Source: an uncultured Christensenellaceae bacterium (lineage in GTDB: Bacteria; Bacillota; Clostridia; Christensenellales; Aristaeellaceae). From it: 7,576 bases of DNA. Both the position numbers and the translations under genes were made by a program. Shown piece after piece: positions 1 through 6,390 of the stretch. Location: positions 1-7,576 of the forward strand of contig CAJOPV010000198.1 in the NCBI GenBank assembly GCA_905236495.1, read 5' to 3'. Position 1 is the stretch's first letter; every line of letters starts with the position of its first letter. The notes under the pieces were generated by a model. It was not told where the DNA came from. It searched no databases and was given only the letters and a program-made list of their open reading frames with translations.

Positions 1-50
1 CCGATGGTACTTGGCTGGACACGGCCCGGGAGAGTAGGTCGCCGCCGGAT
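1..50 (+). rRNA. rrf: 5S ribosomal RNA, 3' end (partial)
   Basis: The first ~50 bases match the conserved 3' half of bacterial 5S rRNA. They contain the CCGATGGTACT segment, a G/C-rich helix IV hairpin, the GGGAGAGTAGGTCG stretch of the loop E/helix region, and the terminal CGCCGCCGGA that would pair with the 5' end. The 5' half lies outside the window. The exact mature 3' end is uncertain by a few bases, because the helix I partner strand is not visible. An intrinsic terminator follows directly, so this is probably the distal end of an rRNA operon read on the + strand; 16S and 23S would lie upstream, outside the window. Confidence 0.93.
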
Positions 51-56
51 TCCAAT

Positions 57-88
57 AGAGGATGTTCCAAGGAGCATCCTCTTTTTTT
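57..88 (+). terminator. Intrinsic terminator after the 5S rRNA
   Basis: AGAGGATG (57-64) pairs perfectly with CATCCTCT (75-82), and further pairing is possible towards the loop. Seven T residues (82-88) follow. It sits a few bases beyond the end of the 5S rRNA and would end the rRNA operon transcript. Confidence 0.9.
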
Positions 89-95
89 GCATTTC

Positions 96-128
96 AAAAC
101 GCTTCCCGGCGAGAAATGCCGGGAAGCG
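96..128 (-). terminator. Intrinsic terminator of the minus-strand ATPase gene
   Basis: Bases 100-110 and 118-128 form a perfect 11-bp GC-rich inverted repeat with a 7-nt loop. Read on the minus strand, the stem is followed by TTTT (complement of 96-99) and then more T-rich sequence, and it lies 21 nt beyond the stop codon of the gene ending at 150. It is arranged convergently with the 5S terminator, so the two transcripts are insulated from each other. Confidence 0.8.
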
Positions 129-149
129 CTGCTTTCGGAAAACGGTCCA

Positions 150-1175
150 TCAGGGCAGGGCCGAGAGAAAAGAAGCTTTGATTTCGTCCAGCCGGGGGTA
201 ATCCATGGCGTCGATGTAGTAACGCTCCAGGGCGTCGTGGCGACGCTTGGCTTCCGTTAGGCTCTCTATCGCCTGGTTCAGGCACAGGTCATACACTGCC
301 CGGTCAAAGGCCAGGCGATGGGCCTCCCGGCGAAGGACGGCGGCGTCCCATTCCGGGGCGAGGACGGGGGCGTCCATCAGCACCGCGGTGGTGACGGTGA
401 GGCCGCCCACGCACAGATGGGAAAGCTTTCCCGCGTCCAGGGGATCGTGACAGGCGACGCGGCGCAGGCCAGCCTGCTCGGCGGCAGCCCACAGGGGACG
501 CAGCAATTCGTCCGGGTCATAGCCCCAGGGCAGATCCAGGCACTGCACCGCCTCCTCCAGGATGGAATCCACTTGCTGCAAAACGCCCTTCCAGGTGATG
601 GCCTGGGCGAACACGTGGATTTCCTCCCCCGCCGGCCCGCCGGGGAGCAGGGCCAGGAGACTTTGGGTCAGCGCCCGCTTTTCCCTGGGCGACAGCGCCG
701 CGCCATACACCGCCCCGGCATCTCTTTTTACCTCCAAAGCAGCCCGGAGATAGCGGTACGCCTGGGCGTAGCAGGCGGAAATGGTGCTGTTCAGCCCTTC
801 GATCTCATCCGCCTGGGAGGCCAATTGCTTCTCATCCAGGCAAACGCCAAGGTTCAGGATGCCGTCCTTGGCCCCGGGGCAGCGGGGGTCCACGATATGG
901 GGGGCTGTGCCGTCCAGGATCAGGAACCCGGCGGCGGGGACGAACACGGCGTCCAGGCTGTCCGGGTCGCCGGAGCAATGGTAATAGCTGACGGACAGGC
1001 CTTTGGCCTCAAAGTGCGCCCCAGCCTCCCGCATCAGGGTGCTTTTGCCCACGCCGGGGCCGCCCTTGAGGATCACGGCGCGGCTGGCCTGTCCCCTCAG
1101 ATTTTCAAAAAAGCCCACGAACCCGGCGGCGGTATTGCTGCCGGGAAAGAAATGCCGAATCCTGTTTTCTGCCAT
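150..1175 (-). CDS. PRK06851-like P-loop ATPase with duplicated architecture
   Basis: This 341-residue protein resembles the poorly characterised PRK06851 family of Bacillota ATP-binding proteins, sometimes annotated as nucleotide kinase or ATPase; no reaction is established. The N-terminal half has the family start RHFFPG (residues 7-12), a classical Walker A GGPGVGKST (38-46), and an LDGTAPHIVDP block (87-97). The C-terminal half (from ~186) is a visible internal repeat: HVFAQAIT mirrors HFFPGSNT, and a helical segment near the end mirrors the one ending the first half. However, residues ~213-223, where a second P-loop would align, read LDLPWGYDPDE and lack Gly-Lys-Ser/Thr. The ATG at 1175 is chosen because an AAGGAGG site (1183-1189) lies 7 nt upstream and the family N-terminus begins there; the reading frame stays open further upstream without homology. 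No signal peptide or membrane segment is seen, so it is likely cytoplasmic. It is monocistronic. Confidence 0.85.
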   Translation of the reverse strand: MAENRIRHFFPGSNTAAGFVGFFENLRGQASRAVILKGGPGVGKSTLMREAGAHFEAKGLSVSYYHCSGDPDSLDAVFVPAAGFLILDGTAPHIVDPRCPGAKDGILNLGVCLDEKQLASQADEIEGLNSTISACYAQAYRYLRAALEVKRDAGAVYGAALSPREKRALTQSLLALLPGGPAGEEIHVFAQAITWKGVLQQVDSILEEAVQCLDLPWGYDPDELLRPLWAAAEQAGLRRVACHDPLDAGKLSHLCVGGLTVTTAVLMDAPVLAPEWDAAVLRREAHRLAFDRAVYDLCLNQAIESLTEAKRRHDALERYYIDAMDYPRLDEIKASFLSALP

Positions 1176-1199
1176 AGGGATGCCTCCTTGCTGCCTGGG

Positions 1200-1216
1200 A
1201 TATGCCAGCATATGCC
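1200..1216. repeat. Short dyad and direct repeat upstream of the ATPase gene
   Basis: ATATGC (1200-1205) and GCATAT (1208-1213) form a perfect inverted repeat with a 2-bp centre. TATGCC is also repeated directly at 1201-1206 and 1211-1216, 10 bp apart. It lies ~25-40 bp upstream of the ATPase start codon and could be an operator. A chance origin is possible for something this short, and I could not find a convincing promoter for the minus-strand gene nearby. Confidence 0.3.
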
Positions 1217-1263
1217 CCCGGGGAAGGAAATATCCGCGTGAAGCAGAATTTTTATAAGCGGCT

Positions 1264-1291
1264 TGTAACGAAGGGCGGCGCCGTGCGTCTA
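1264..1291 (+). promoter_or_regulatory. ECF-type autoregulatory promoter for the sigma operon
   Basis: A -35 element TGTAAC (1264-1269) is separated by 16 nt from a -10 element CGTCTA (1286-1291). The AAC-type -35 and CGTC-type -10 with 16-17 nt spacing are the known hallmarks of ECF sigma promoters in Bacillota, and an A/T-rich block (1248-1257) lies just upstream. The start codon of the ECF sigma gene is 24 nt past the -10. The inference is that the encoded sigma factor transcribes its own operon. No convincing vegetative promoter was seen in the same gap. Confidence 0.72.
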
Positions 1292-1314
1292 ATAAATGAA
1301 AGGAGGGAGAGGGC

Positions 1315-1803
1315 ATGCGGCTGGAAGAGATATACGCGCGGTATTTCCGACGGGTGTATGCGTTCGTGCTCTCCCTCTCCCGGAATGAGCACACGGCGGA
1401 GGAGATCACCCAGGAGACCTTTTTCCGGGCCATGAAGAACCCGGAGGCCTTTCAGGGCCGATCCTCCATCGATACCTATCTGTGCTCCATCGCCCATAAC
1501 CTGTACGTTTCCTCCCTGCGCCGCCGCAAACGGGAGGCCGCAGACCCGGACTGGGCAGCCATCCCGGACGACAGGGACCTGGAAGGGGACCTGATGAACC
1601 GGGACACGGCAAAAAGGCTGCACCGCATGCTGCACCGATTGGAGGAGCCGTACAAAGAGGTGTTTTCCCTGCGGGTGTTTGGGGAGCTGCCCTATCAGGA
1701 GATCGGCGCGCTGTTTGAAAAAGGGGAAAGCTGGGCGCGGGTGACGTATTTCCGGGCGAAGCAGAAATTGCAGCGGATGATGGAGGAAGAAGACCATGAA
1801 TGA
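1315..1803 (+). CDS. ECF-family RNA polymerase sigma factor (ECF30-like)
   Basis: This 162-residue protein has the two-domain ECF layout. Sigma-2 spans roughly residues 5-75, with helices covering RRVYAFVLSLSRN and the EEITQETFFRAMKN core-binding/-10 segment. Sigma-4 spans roughly 105-155, with an LPYQEIGALFEKGESWARV helix-turn-helix. The VFSLRVFGELPYQEIG and WARVTYFRAKQKL blocks are typical of the Clostridia ECF sigma group that pairs with zinc-finger anti-sigma factors; assignment to ECF30 is from memory of family features. It would direct RNA polymerase to TGTAAC/CGTCTA promoters, such as the one in front of it, once released by its anti-sigma factor. The ATG at 1315 has an AGGAGG site (1301-1306) 8 nt upstream. 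Its last 8 bases overlap the anti-sigma gene, implying translational coupling. The inducing signal cannot be read from the sequence. Confidence 0.93.
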   Translation: MRLEEIYARYFRRVYAFVLSLSRNEHTAEEITQETFFRAMKNPEAFQGRSSIDTYLCSIAHNLYVSSLRRRKREAADPDWAAIPDDRDLEGDLMNRDTAKRLHRMLHRLEEPYKEVFSLRVFGELPYQEIGALFEKGESWARVTYFRAKQKLQRMMEEEDHE

Positions 1804-2782
1804 TAAAATCACTTGCGGCGTGGTGCGGGACCTGATCCCGCTGGTGGCGGACGAGGTATGCGGCGAGGAAAGCCGCCTGGCGGTGGAGGAGCACGTAAAA
1901 ACCTGCGATTCCTGCGCCAGGGCCCTTTCCGACGCCCGGGCGGCGATGCCCGCCCCGGTAACGGACGAAAAGGCGGCGAAGGGATTCAGGCAGGCGCTGA
2001 AAAAAGAAGGGCGGCGCTTTCGCCTGTGGCGGCTGGCGGCGGCGGTGCTGGCGGCGGTGGTGCTGATCGGCTGCGTGGGCGTCATTACGCATCCCGAGAT
2101 TTTGTATAACATCAATACGGCTGTGCCCGTTGCCTGGATGCAGAACGCCCATCTGGTGCGCACGGAGCAGGGGGCCATCCTGCTGCAGTTCACGCCCGAT
2201 GAAAAGTACCGTCATTATTTCGGCGGCTATGCCATGAACAGCGTATGGGACGAAAAGCATAAGCAGGTGACGGCCTATCAATATTCCCTGGATTATCCCT
2301 GGCTGGCAAAGCTGCTGAACCGGGACTTTGACAACGGGAAATACACCGCCCGATATGCTTTTGCGGATCATTACGTGATCCGGCTGTCCAACGGGGATTG
2401 GGCCTTTGCCGTCATGGACGCCACCCACGTCAACTACGTCTGGCGGGAGGGCCGCGTCTGGTCCGTGTCCGAAGGGAAACTGACCCAGGAGGATATCGAG
2501 AACCTGCTTTCGGAGGGCGTGCCGGTGGATGGGAATACGGAGATAGCCAAGTATGCCGATCCCTGGCCCGAGGACGTGAAAATGCAGCTGAAGGGGCCGG
2601 ACGGGCTGGTGACGCTGTATCAGGCGGGGGACGATATCCCTCTGTGCGACGCGGAAACCCAGGAAAAGTTTAATATCCTGGCGGAAAATTTCCCGTATTA
2701 CTTCCACGCCCCCGGGGATGTGATCCGCTATCGGGATACCAACGGCGAAAGCTGGAACATCGAATACGTGATCACGCGGTAA
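1796..2782 (+). CDS. Membrane-anchored zinc-finger anti-sigma factor
   Basis: This 328-residue protein is the likely inhibitor of the sigma factor encoded just upstream. The N-terminal ~45 residues form an anti-sigma zinc domain (zf-HC2/ZAS type): Cys7, then His33-x3-Cys37-x2-Cys40, with the family-like motif RDLIPLVADEVCGEES between them. A basic stretch (KKEGRRFRLWR, 69-79) leads into one membrane segment (~77-97, rich in Ala, Val and Leu). The topology should therefore be N-inside, with ~230 residues outside the membrane. That outer part is rich in Trp and Tyr, and I recognise no domain in it; it may sense a cell-envelope signal or be processed by proteases. The ATG overlaps the sigma stop codon by 8 nt and has a GGAGGA site at 1782-1787. 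A terminator follows, so the operon holds only these two genes. Confidence 0.87.
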   Translation: MNDKITCGVVRDLIPLVADEVCGEESRLAVEEHVKTCDSCARALSDARAAMPAPVTDEKAAKGFRQALKKEGRRFRLWRLAAAVLAAVVLIGCVGVITHPEILYNINTAVPVAWMQNAHLVRTEQGAILLQFTPDEKYRHYFGGYAMNSVWDEKHKQVTAYQYSLDYPWLAKLLNRDFDNGKYTARYAFADHYVIRLSNGDWAFAVMDATHVNYVWREGRVWSVSEGKLTQEDIENLLSEGVPVDGNTEIAKYADPWPEDVKMQLKGPDGLVTLYQAGDDIPLCDAETQEKFNILAENFPYYFHAPGDVIRYRDTNGESWNIEYVITR

Positions 2783-2794
2783 CGGCGGCGCTTC

Positions 2795-2829
2795 GCCTCC
2801 CGGTTCTGAAAGGCCGGGAGGCATTTTTT
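2795..2829 (+). terminator. Intrinsic terminator of the sigma/anti-sigma operon
   Basis: GCCTCCCGG (2795-2803) pairs perfectly with CCGGGAGGC (2814-2822). The loop is about 10 nt, and A plus six T residues (2824-2829) follow. It lies 12 nt past the anti-sigma stop and isolates this operon from recD2. Confidence 0.92.
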
Positions 2830-2836
2830 GCGTGCC

Positions 2837-2865
2837 TTGCCAGGAAAATCAAAAAGGGGTATAAT
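2837..2865 (+). promoter_or_regulatory. Housekeeping (sigma-70/SigA-type) promoter of recD2
   Basis: TTGCCA (2837-2842) and a perfect TATAAT (2860-2865) are separated by 17 nt, the optimal spacing. Transcription would start near 2872, giving a 5' leader of about 27 nt before the recD2 start. The match suggests steady constitutive expression. Confidence 0.88.
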
Positions 2866-2898
2866 GCAGGGGTACCGTTTTTCACTGGGAGGGGACAA

Positions 2899-5106
2899 AT
2901 GCCGGATCGGGACGCGCAGCAATTGGAGGCCGTGGTGGAGGATACCATTTTCCGCAATGAGGAAAATGGTTATTCCGTCGTGGAGGTGCGCTCCGGCAGA
3001 GAAAGCGTGATCGCCGTGGGCACGCTGCCAGCCCTGGCGGCGGGGGAGCAGGTGCTGCTGACGGGCGGCTGGGTGGAGCATCCCCAGTACGGCAAGCAAT
3101 GGAAGGCCGTTTCCTGCGAAATCAGGAAGCCCACCACCCTGCTTGGCATCGAGCGGTACCTGGGCTCCGGCCTCATCCGGGGCATCGGCCCCGCCACGGC
3201 GAAGCTGATCGTGCAGGAATTCGGCAAGGAAACGCTGGATATCCTCTCTGAGCACCCGGAGCGATTGACCGAAATTCCCGGCATCGGCAAAAAGCGGGCG
3301 GCGCAGCTGGCGGCATCCTTCCAGGAGCAGTACGGCGCCCGGGAGGCCATGGTGTTTTTGCAGAGCTACGGGGTGCCCCCTTCCCTGGCGGTGAAGATCA
3401 GCCGTATTTACGGGGCGGACGCCCAACGGAAAATCAGGGAAAACCCCTATCGGCTCATTGACGATATCGAGGGCGTGGGCTTTCTGACGGCGGATCGCAT
3501 CGCCCTTTCCCTGGGCATTCCCCAGGACAGCGATTACCGCTTGAAGGCGGGGCTGAAATACGCCCTGCAGGAGGCCGCCAACGGGGAGGGCCACACCTAT
3601 CTTCCCCGGGAAGCGCTGCTGGACCGGGCGGCGAAGGGCCTGAGGGTCACGGGGGAATTGCTTTTGCACGCCCTGGATTCCCTGCTTTTTTCCCGGGAGA
3701 TCGTAGCGATGGACCTTAAGGACGGCACCCAGGCCATGATGCTTTCCGCCTTCTTTTACGCGGAGAAGGAGATCGCCCGGTATTTGAGGCTTTTGATGCA
3801 GTCCGCCCAGACCGCCCTGCAGCCCGCCGTCGAAACGCGGATCAGGGAGTTTGAGGGGGAAAACGGCATTCAGTTCAGCGTCAATCAGCGCCTGGCGGTA
3901 TCGGAGGCGGTGGGCCGGGGCCTGCTGGTGATCACCGGGGGGCCCGGAACCGGGAAAACCACCATCATCAACTGTATCCTGTCGCTGCTGGGCACGGAGG
4001 TGCTGCTGGCTGCGCCCACGGGCCGGGCCGCTAAGCGCATGAGCGAGGCCACGGGCCACGAGGCCAAAACGCTGCACCGGCTGCTGGAATTCGCCGGGGA
4101 GGAAGGCAAATTCCAGCGGGACGAGCAAAACCCCCTGGACTGCGCCTGCGTCATCGTGGATGAGATGAGCATGGTGGATGTGTTTTTGATGCGCTCCCTC
4201 CTGCGGGCGCTGAAGCCCGGCACGAAGCTTATCCTGGTGGGGGACGCGGATCAGCTGCCCTCCGTGGGGGCGGGGAACGTGCTGGGGGATATCCTGCAAA
4301 GCGGGGCGATCCCTTCGGTGCGGCTCACGGATATTTTCCGGCAGAGCGAGGAAAGCCTGATCGTCCTCAATGCCCACCGCATCAACCACGGGGAAAACCC
4401 CATCCTCAACCGCCGGGACAGCGACTTTTTCTTTGAGCGCCAGTTTTCTCCCGAGCCGGCGGCGGAGGCCATCGTGGGCCTGTGCGCCCGGCGGCTGCCC
4501 GCCTTCCTGCATTCCGATGATCCCGTGCGGGATATCCAGGTGCTGTCCCCCAGCCGGAAAAGCGGCGCGGGGGTCAAGCAGCTCAACGCCATGCTGCAGC
4601 AGGCCCTGAACCCGCCCGCGCCCCGGAAGCGGGAGATCGCCTACGGCGACGCCGTTTTCCGCACCGGGGATAAGGTGATGCACGTGCGGAACAATTACCA
4701 GCTTCCCTGGAAGGCCGACGACGGCAGCGAGGGGGAGGGGGTCTTTAACGGGGACGTGGGCTTCGTATCCGCCATCGATATGGAGGATCGGATCGTCACC
4801 GTCCGCTACGACGACGAGCGCACCGTGGAATACGATTATCAGCTCTTAGAGGAATTGGAGCTGGCTTACTGCCTTTCGGTGCATAAGAGCCAGGGCAGCG
4901 AATTCCCCTGCGTGGTGATGCCGGTGGTGGGCGGGCCGCCAAGGCTATTGACCCGCAACCTGTTTTACACCGCCCTCACCCGGGCCCGGAAGCTGGTGGT
5001 GCTGGTGGGCAGGGAAGAGTGCATCGCCCAGATGGTGCGGAACAACCACATCGCCGCCCGCTTCACCACCCTCACCCAGCGGCTGCTGGAGGAAACGGGC
5101 GCATAA
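2899..5106 (+). CDS. recD2: RecD2-type ATP-dependent 5'-3' DNA helicase
   Basis: This 735-residue superfamily 1B helicase is the RecD-like enzyme found without RecB and RecC in many Bacillota and in Deinococcus, where it acts in DNA repair and replication-fork maintenance. The N-terminal region (~1-90) is an OB-like extension containing the TIFRNEENGYSV block. Helix-hairpin-helix units follow: GIGPATAK from ~95, IPGIGKKRA (126-134), and GVGFLTADRIA near 191-201. The motor motifs are all intact: Walker A GGPGTGKTT (347-355), Walker B VDEMSMVD (420-427), motif III LVGDADQLPS (446-455), the LTDIFRQ block carrying the motif IV arginine, motif VI VHKSQGSEF (661-669) and YTALTRA (690-696). Length fits the family. 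The ATG at 2899 is supported by GGAGG (2888-2892), 6 nt upstream, and by the family N-terminus. No recB or recC is in view. Confidence 0.96.
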   Translation: MPDRDAQQLEAVVEDTIFRNEENGYSVVEVRSGRESVIAVGTLPALAAGEQVLLTGGWVEHPQYGKQWKAVSCEIRKPTTLLGIERYLGSGLIRGIGPATAKLIVQEFGKETLDILSEHPERLTEIPGIGKKRAAQLAASFQEQYGAREAMVFLQSYGVPPSLAVKISRIYGADAQRKIRENPYRLIDDIEGVGFLTADRIALSLGIPQDSDYRLKAGLKYALQEAANGEGHTYLPREALLDRAAKGLRVTGELLLHALDSLLFSREIVAMDLKDGTQAMMLSAFFYAEKEIARYLRLLMQSAQTALQPAVETRIREFEGENGIQFSVNQRLAVSEAVGRGLLVITGGPGTGKTTIINCILSLLGTEVLLAAPTGRAAKRMSEATGHEAKTLHRLLEFAGEEGKFQRDEQNPLDCACVIVDEMSMVDVFLMRSLLRALKPGTKLILVGDADQLPSVGAGNVLGDILQSGAIPSVRLTDIFRQSEESLIVLNAHRINHGENPILNRRDSDFFFERQFSPEPAAEAIVGLCARRLPAFLHSDDPVRDIQVLSPSRKSGAGVKQLNAMLQQALNPPAPRKREIAYGDAVFRTGDKVMHVRNNYQLPWKADDGSEGEGVFNGDVGFVSAIDMEDRIVTVRYDDERTVEYDYQLLEELELAYCLSVHKSQGSEFPCVVMPVVGGPPRLLTRNLFYTALTRARKLVVLVGREECIAQMVRNNHIAARFTTLTQRLLEETGA
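2944..2970 (+). repeat. Perfect 10-bp stem-loop inside the start of recD2
   Basis: ACCATTTTCC (2944-2953) and GGAAAATGGT (2961-2970) are exact reverse complements around a 7-nt loop. They cover codons 16-24, about 45 nt after the start codon. No T-run follows on either strand, so it is not an intrinsic terminator. It may influence translation or mRNA stability, or simply reflect codon choice over the conserved TIFRNEENG block. Confidence 0.6.
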
Positions 5107-5108
5107 AA

Positions 5109-5137
5109 TTTTCATCTGGTTTTCATGCGTTTTTCAT
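5109..5137 (+). promoter_or_regulatory. Pho-box-like array: three TTTTCAT repeats at 11-bp period
   Basis: TTTTCAT occurs exactly at 5109-5115, 5120-5126 and 5131-5137, each separated by 4 nt of unrelated sequence, giving a strict 11-bp period on one face of the helix. This is the layout of PhoB/PhoP operators: PhoB boxes are CTGTCAT-type heptamers with 4-nt spacers, and Bacillus PhoP boxes are TT-x-ACA-type hexamers with 5-nt spacers. A weak -10 candidate CATAAC (5151-5156) follows the last repeat with no good -35, as in activator-dependent promoters. The array starts 3 nt after the recD2 stop and ends 46 nt before the glycosyltransferase start. The regulator's identity is inferred; other OmpR-family response regulators also use such tandem sites. 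Confidence 0.55.
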
Positions 5138-5183
5138 TTTTCTGTGCGATCATAACAGCAGAAAACTGCAAGGAGGAAAAGGC

Positions 5184-6371
5184 ATGCTGCGCATCGGTCA
5201 GTTTACGGATACGTTCCTTCCCATCGTGGATGGGGTGGGCCGGGTGGCCCTGGCTTATTCGGAAACGCTGTGCAGGCTGGGGCACCAGGTAACGGTGGTG
5301 GCTCCCATGTATGATACGGGATACCGGGGGGGCTATCCCTTTGAGCTGGTGGATTTTTCCGCCAAGAACCTGCCCGGCATGCCCCAGTACAAGGCCGGGG
5401 AAGCGCCCTGGGACCCGCATTACCGCAAGCGGATGAAGATGATCCCCCTGGATATCGTCCACTCCCACAGCCCCTTTACTGCCGGCTCTGAGGCCATCCG
5501 GCTGGCGGCGCTGCGGAAGCTGCCCCTGGTCGCCACCTTCCATTCCAAGTATTACGATGATTTCCTCAAGGTCACCAAGTCCGAGACCCTGGCGAAGGCC
5601 GCCACCAGATTCGTGGTGGATTTTTACGAACGGTGCGACGAGGTGTGGGCCGTGGGCAGCAATACTGCCGACGTTCTGCACAGCTATGGCTATGAGGGGG
5701 AAATCCAGGTGATGCCCAACGGCGTCACGCTGCGCACTGCCGCGCCGGACGCGGTGGAGGAAGTGAACCGCCGCTGGGGGCTTAAAAAGGAGCCCCTCAT
5801 CCTGTTCGTGGGGCAGATGAACTGGAAAAAGAATATCCGCACCGTGCTGGAGGCCTGCGCCATCCTGCGGAAGGCGGATTGGCGCTTCCACCTGATCCTG
5901 GCGGGGCAGGGCCCGGATATGCGGGAGATCGAGCATAAAATCAGCGAATTGGGCCTCAGGGAATGCACCAACCTGGCAGGCCATATCACGGATATGGATT
6001 TGCTGGACGGGCTTTACAGCCGGGCCAGCGTGCTCGCCTTCCCCTCCCTGTACGATGCCGCCCCCATGGTGGTGCGGGAGGCCGCCGTCATGGGCACGCC
6101 CTCCGTTATGGTGCGGGGCAGCACGGCGGCGGAGGTGATCCGGGACGGGGAGAACGGATACCTGTGCCAGGATGACCCCGCCGATCTGGCCCGGGTCATC
6201 CGTTCCGCCGTCAGCGATCCCGCCGCCCTGGAGCAGGTGGGTCGGCAGGCCCGGGACACCATTCCCGTGCCCTGGGAAAAGATCATGGTAAAGGCCGTGG
6301 AGCGCTATGAGCGCCTCGTCGCCCTCAACCGGGAAGGGAAACTGAATAAGAAATATGTGCGGGTCATTTGA
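5184..6371 (+). CDS. GT4-family glycosyltransferase, possible diacylglycerol glycosyltransferase
   Basis: This 395-residue retaining GT-B glycosyltransferase of family GT4 has an N-terminal domain starting RIGQFTDTFLPIVDGV, with VHSHSPFTAG (92-101) and FHSKYYDDF. The C-terminal domain contains MPNGV, GQMNWKKNI (210-218), the LILAGQGP turn, and the nucleotide-sugar signature SLYDAAPMVVREAAVMGTP, where Asp291 and Glu299 hold the places of the usual Glu-x7-Glu pair. The N-terminus and the FHSKYYDDF-like block resemble diacylglycerol glucosyltransferases that make membrane glycolipids, but cell-surface glycan roles are equally possible from sequence. No membrane segment is seen; family members act at the cytoplasmic membrane face. 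The ATG at 5184 is chosen because AAGGAGG (5170-5176) lies 7 nt upstream and the fold begins there, although the frame is open further into recD2. The upstream repeat array suggests separate regulation. Confidence 0.88.
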   Translation: MLRIGQFTDTFLPIVDGVGRVALAYSETLCRLGHQVTVVAPMYDTGYRGGYPFELVDFSAKNLPGMPQYKAGEAPWDPHYRKRMKMIPLDIVHSHSPFTAGSEAIRLAALRKLPLVATFHSKYYDDFLKVTKSETLAKAATRFVVDFYERCDEVWAVGSNTADVLHSYGYEGEIQVMPNGVTLRTAAPDAVEEVNRRWGLKKEPLILFVGQMNWKKNIRTVLEACAILRKADWRFHLILAGQGPDMREIEHKISELGLRECTNLAGHITDMDLLDGLYSRASVLAFPSLYDAAPMVVREAAVMGTPSVMVRGSTAAEVIRDGENGYLCQDDPADLARVIRSAVSDPAALEQVGRQARDTIPVPWEKIMVKAVERYERLVALNREGKLNKKYVRVI

Positions 6372-6390
6372 CCGGGGCGTTCCGCCCCGG
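6372..6390 (+). terminator. GC-rich hairpin right after the glycosyltransferase stop
   Basis: CCGGGGCG (6372-6379) pairs with CGCCCCGG (6383-6390) around a TTC loop, starting immediately after the TGA stop. No T-tract follows, so it is not a standard intrinsic terminator. It may protect the mRNA 3' end or assist the hairpin further downstream. Confidence 0.4.

Noticed and set aside
318..1241. 307-residue open frame on the + strand opposite the ATPase gene
   Set aside because: It is a shadow of GC-rich coding sequence: no domain and no ribosome binding site, and the minus-strand frame has an intact Walker A and a strong ribosome binding site.
1176..1433. Upstream extension of the ATPase frame by 86 codons
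   Set aside because: The extension overlaps the ECF promoter and the sigma gene start, has no family similarity, and a strong AAGGAGG site favours the ATG at 1175.
2728..4683. 651-residue open frame antisense to recD2
   Set aside because: It lies wholly opposite a helicase gene with all motifs intact, has no recognisable domain, and its composition (rich in His, Gln, Pro, Gly and Arg) is typical of the complement of GC-rich coding DNA.
5019..5183. Upstream extension of the glycosyltransferase frame into recD2
   Set aside because: The GT-B fold begins at the ATG at 5184, which has its own AAGGAGG site. The extension reads recD2 codons in another frame.
5280..5320. GGTAACGG as a second ECF -35 element
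   Set aside because: No CGTC-type -10 lies at 16-17 nt, and the site is inside the glycosyltransferase coding region.
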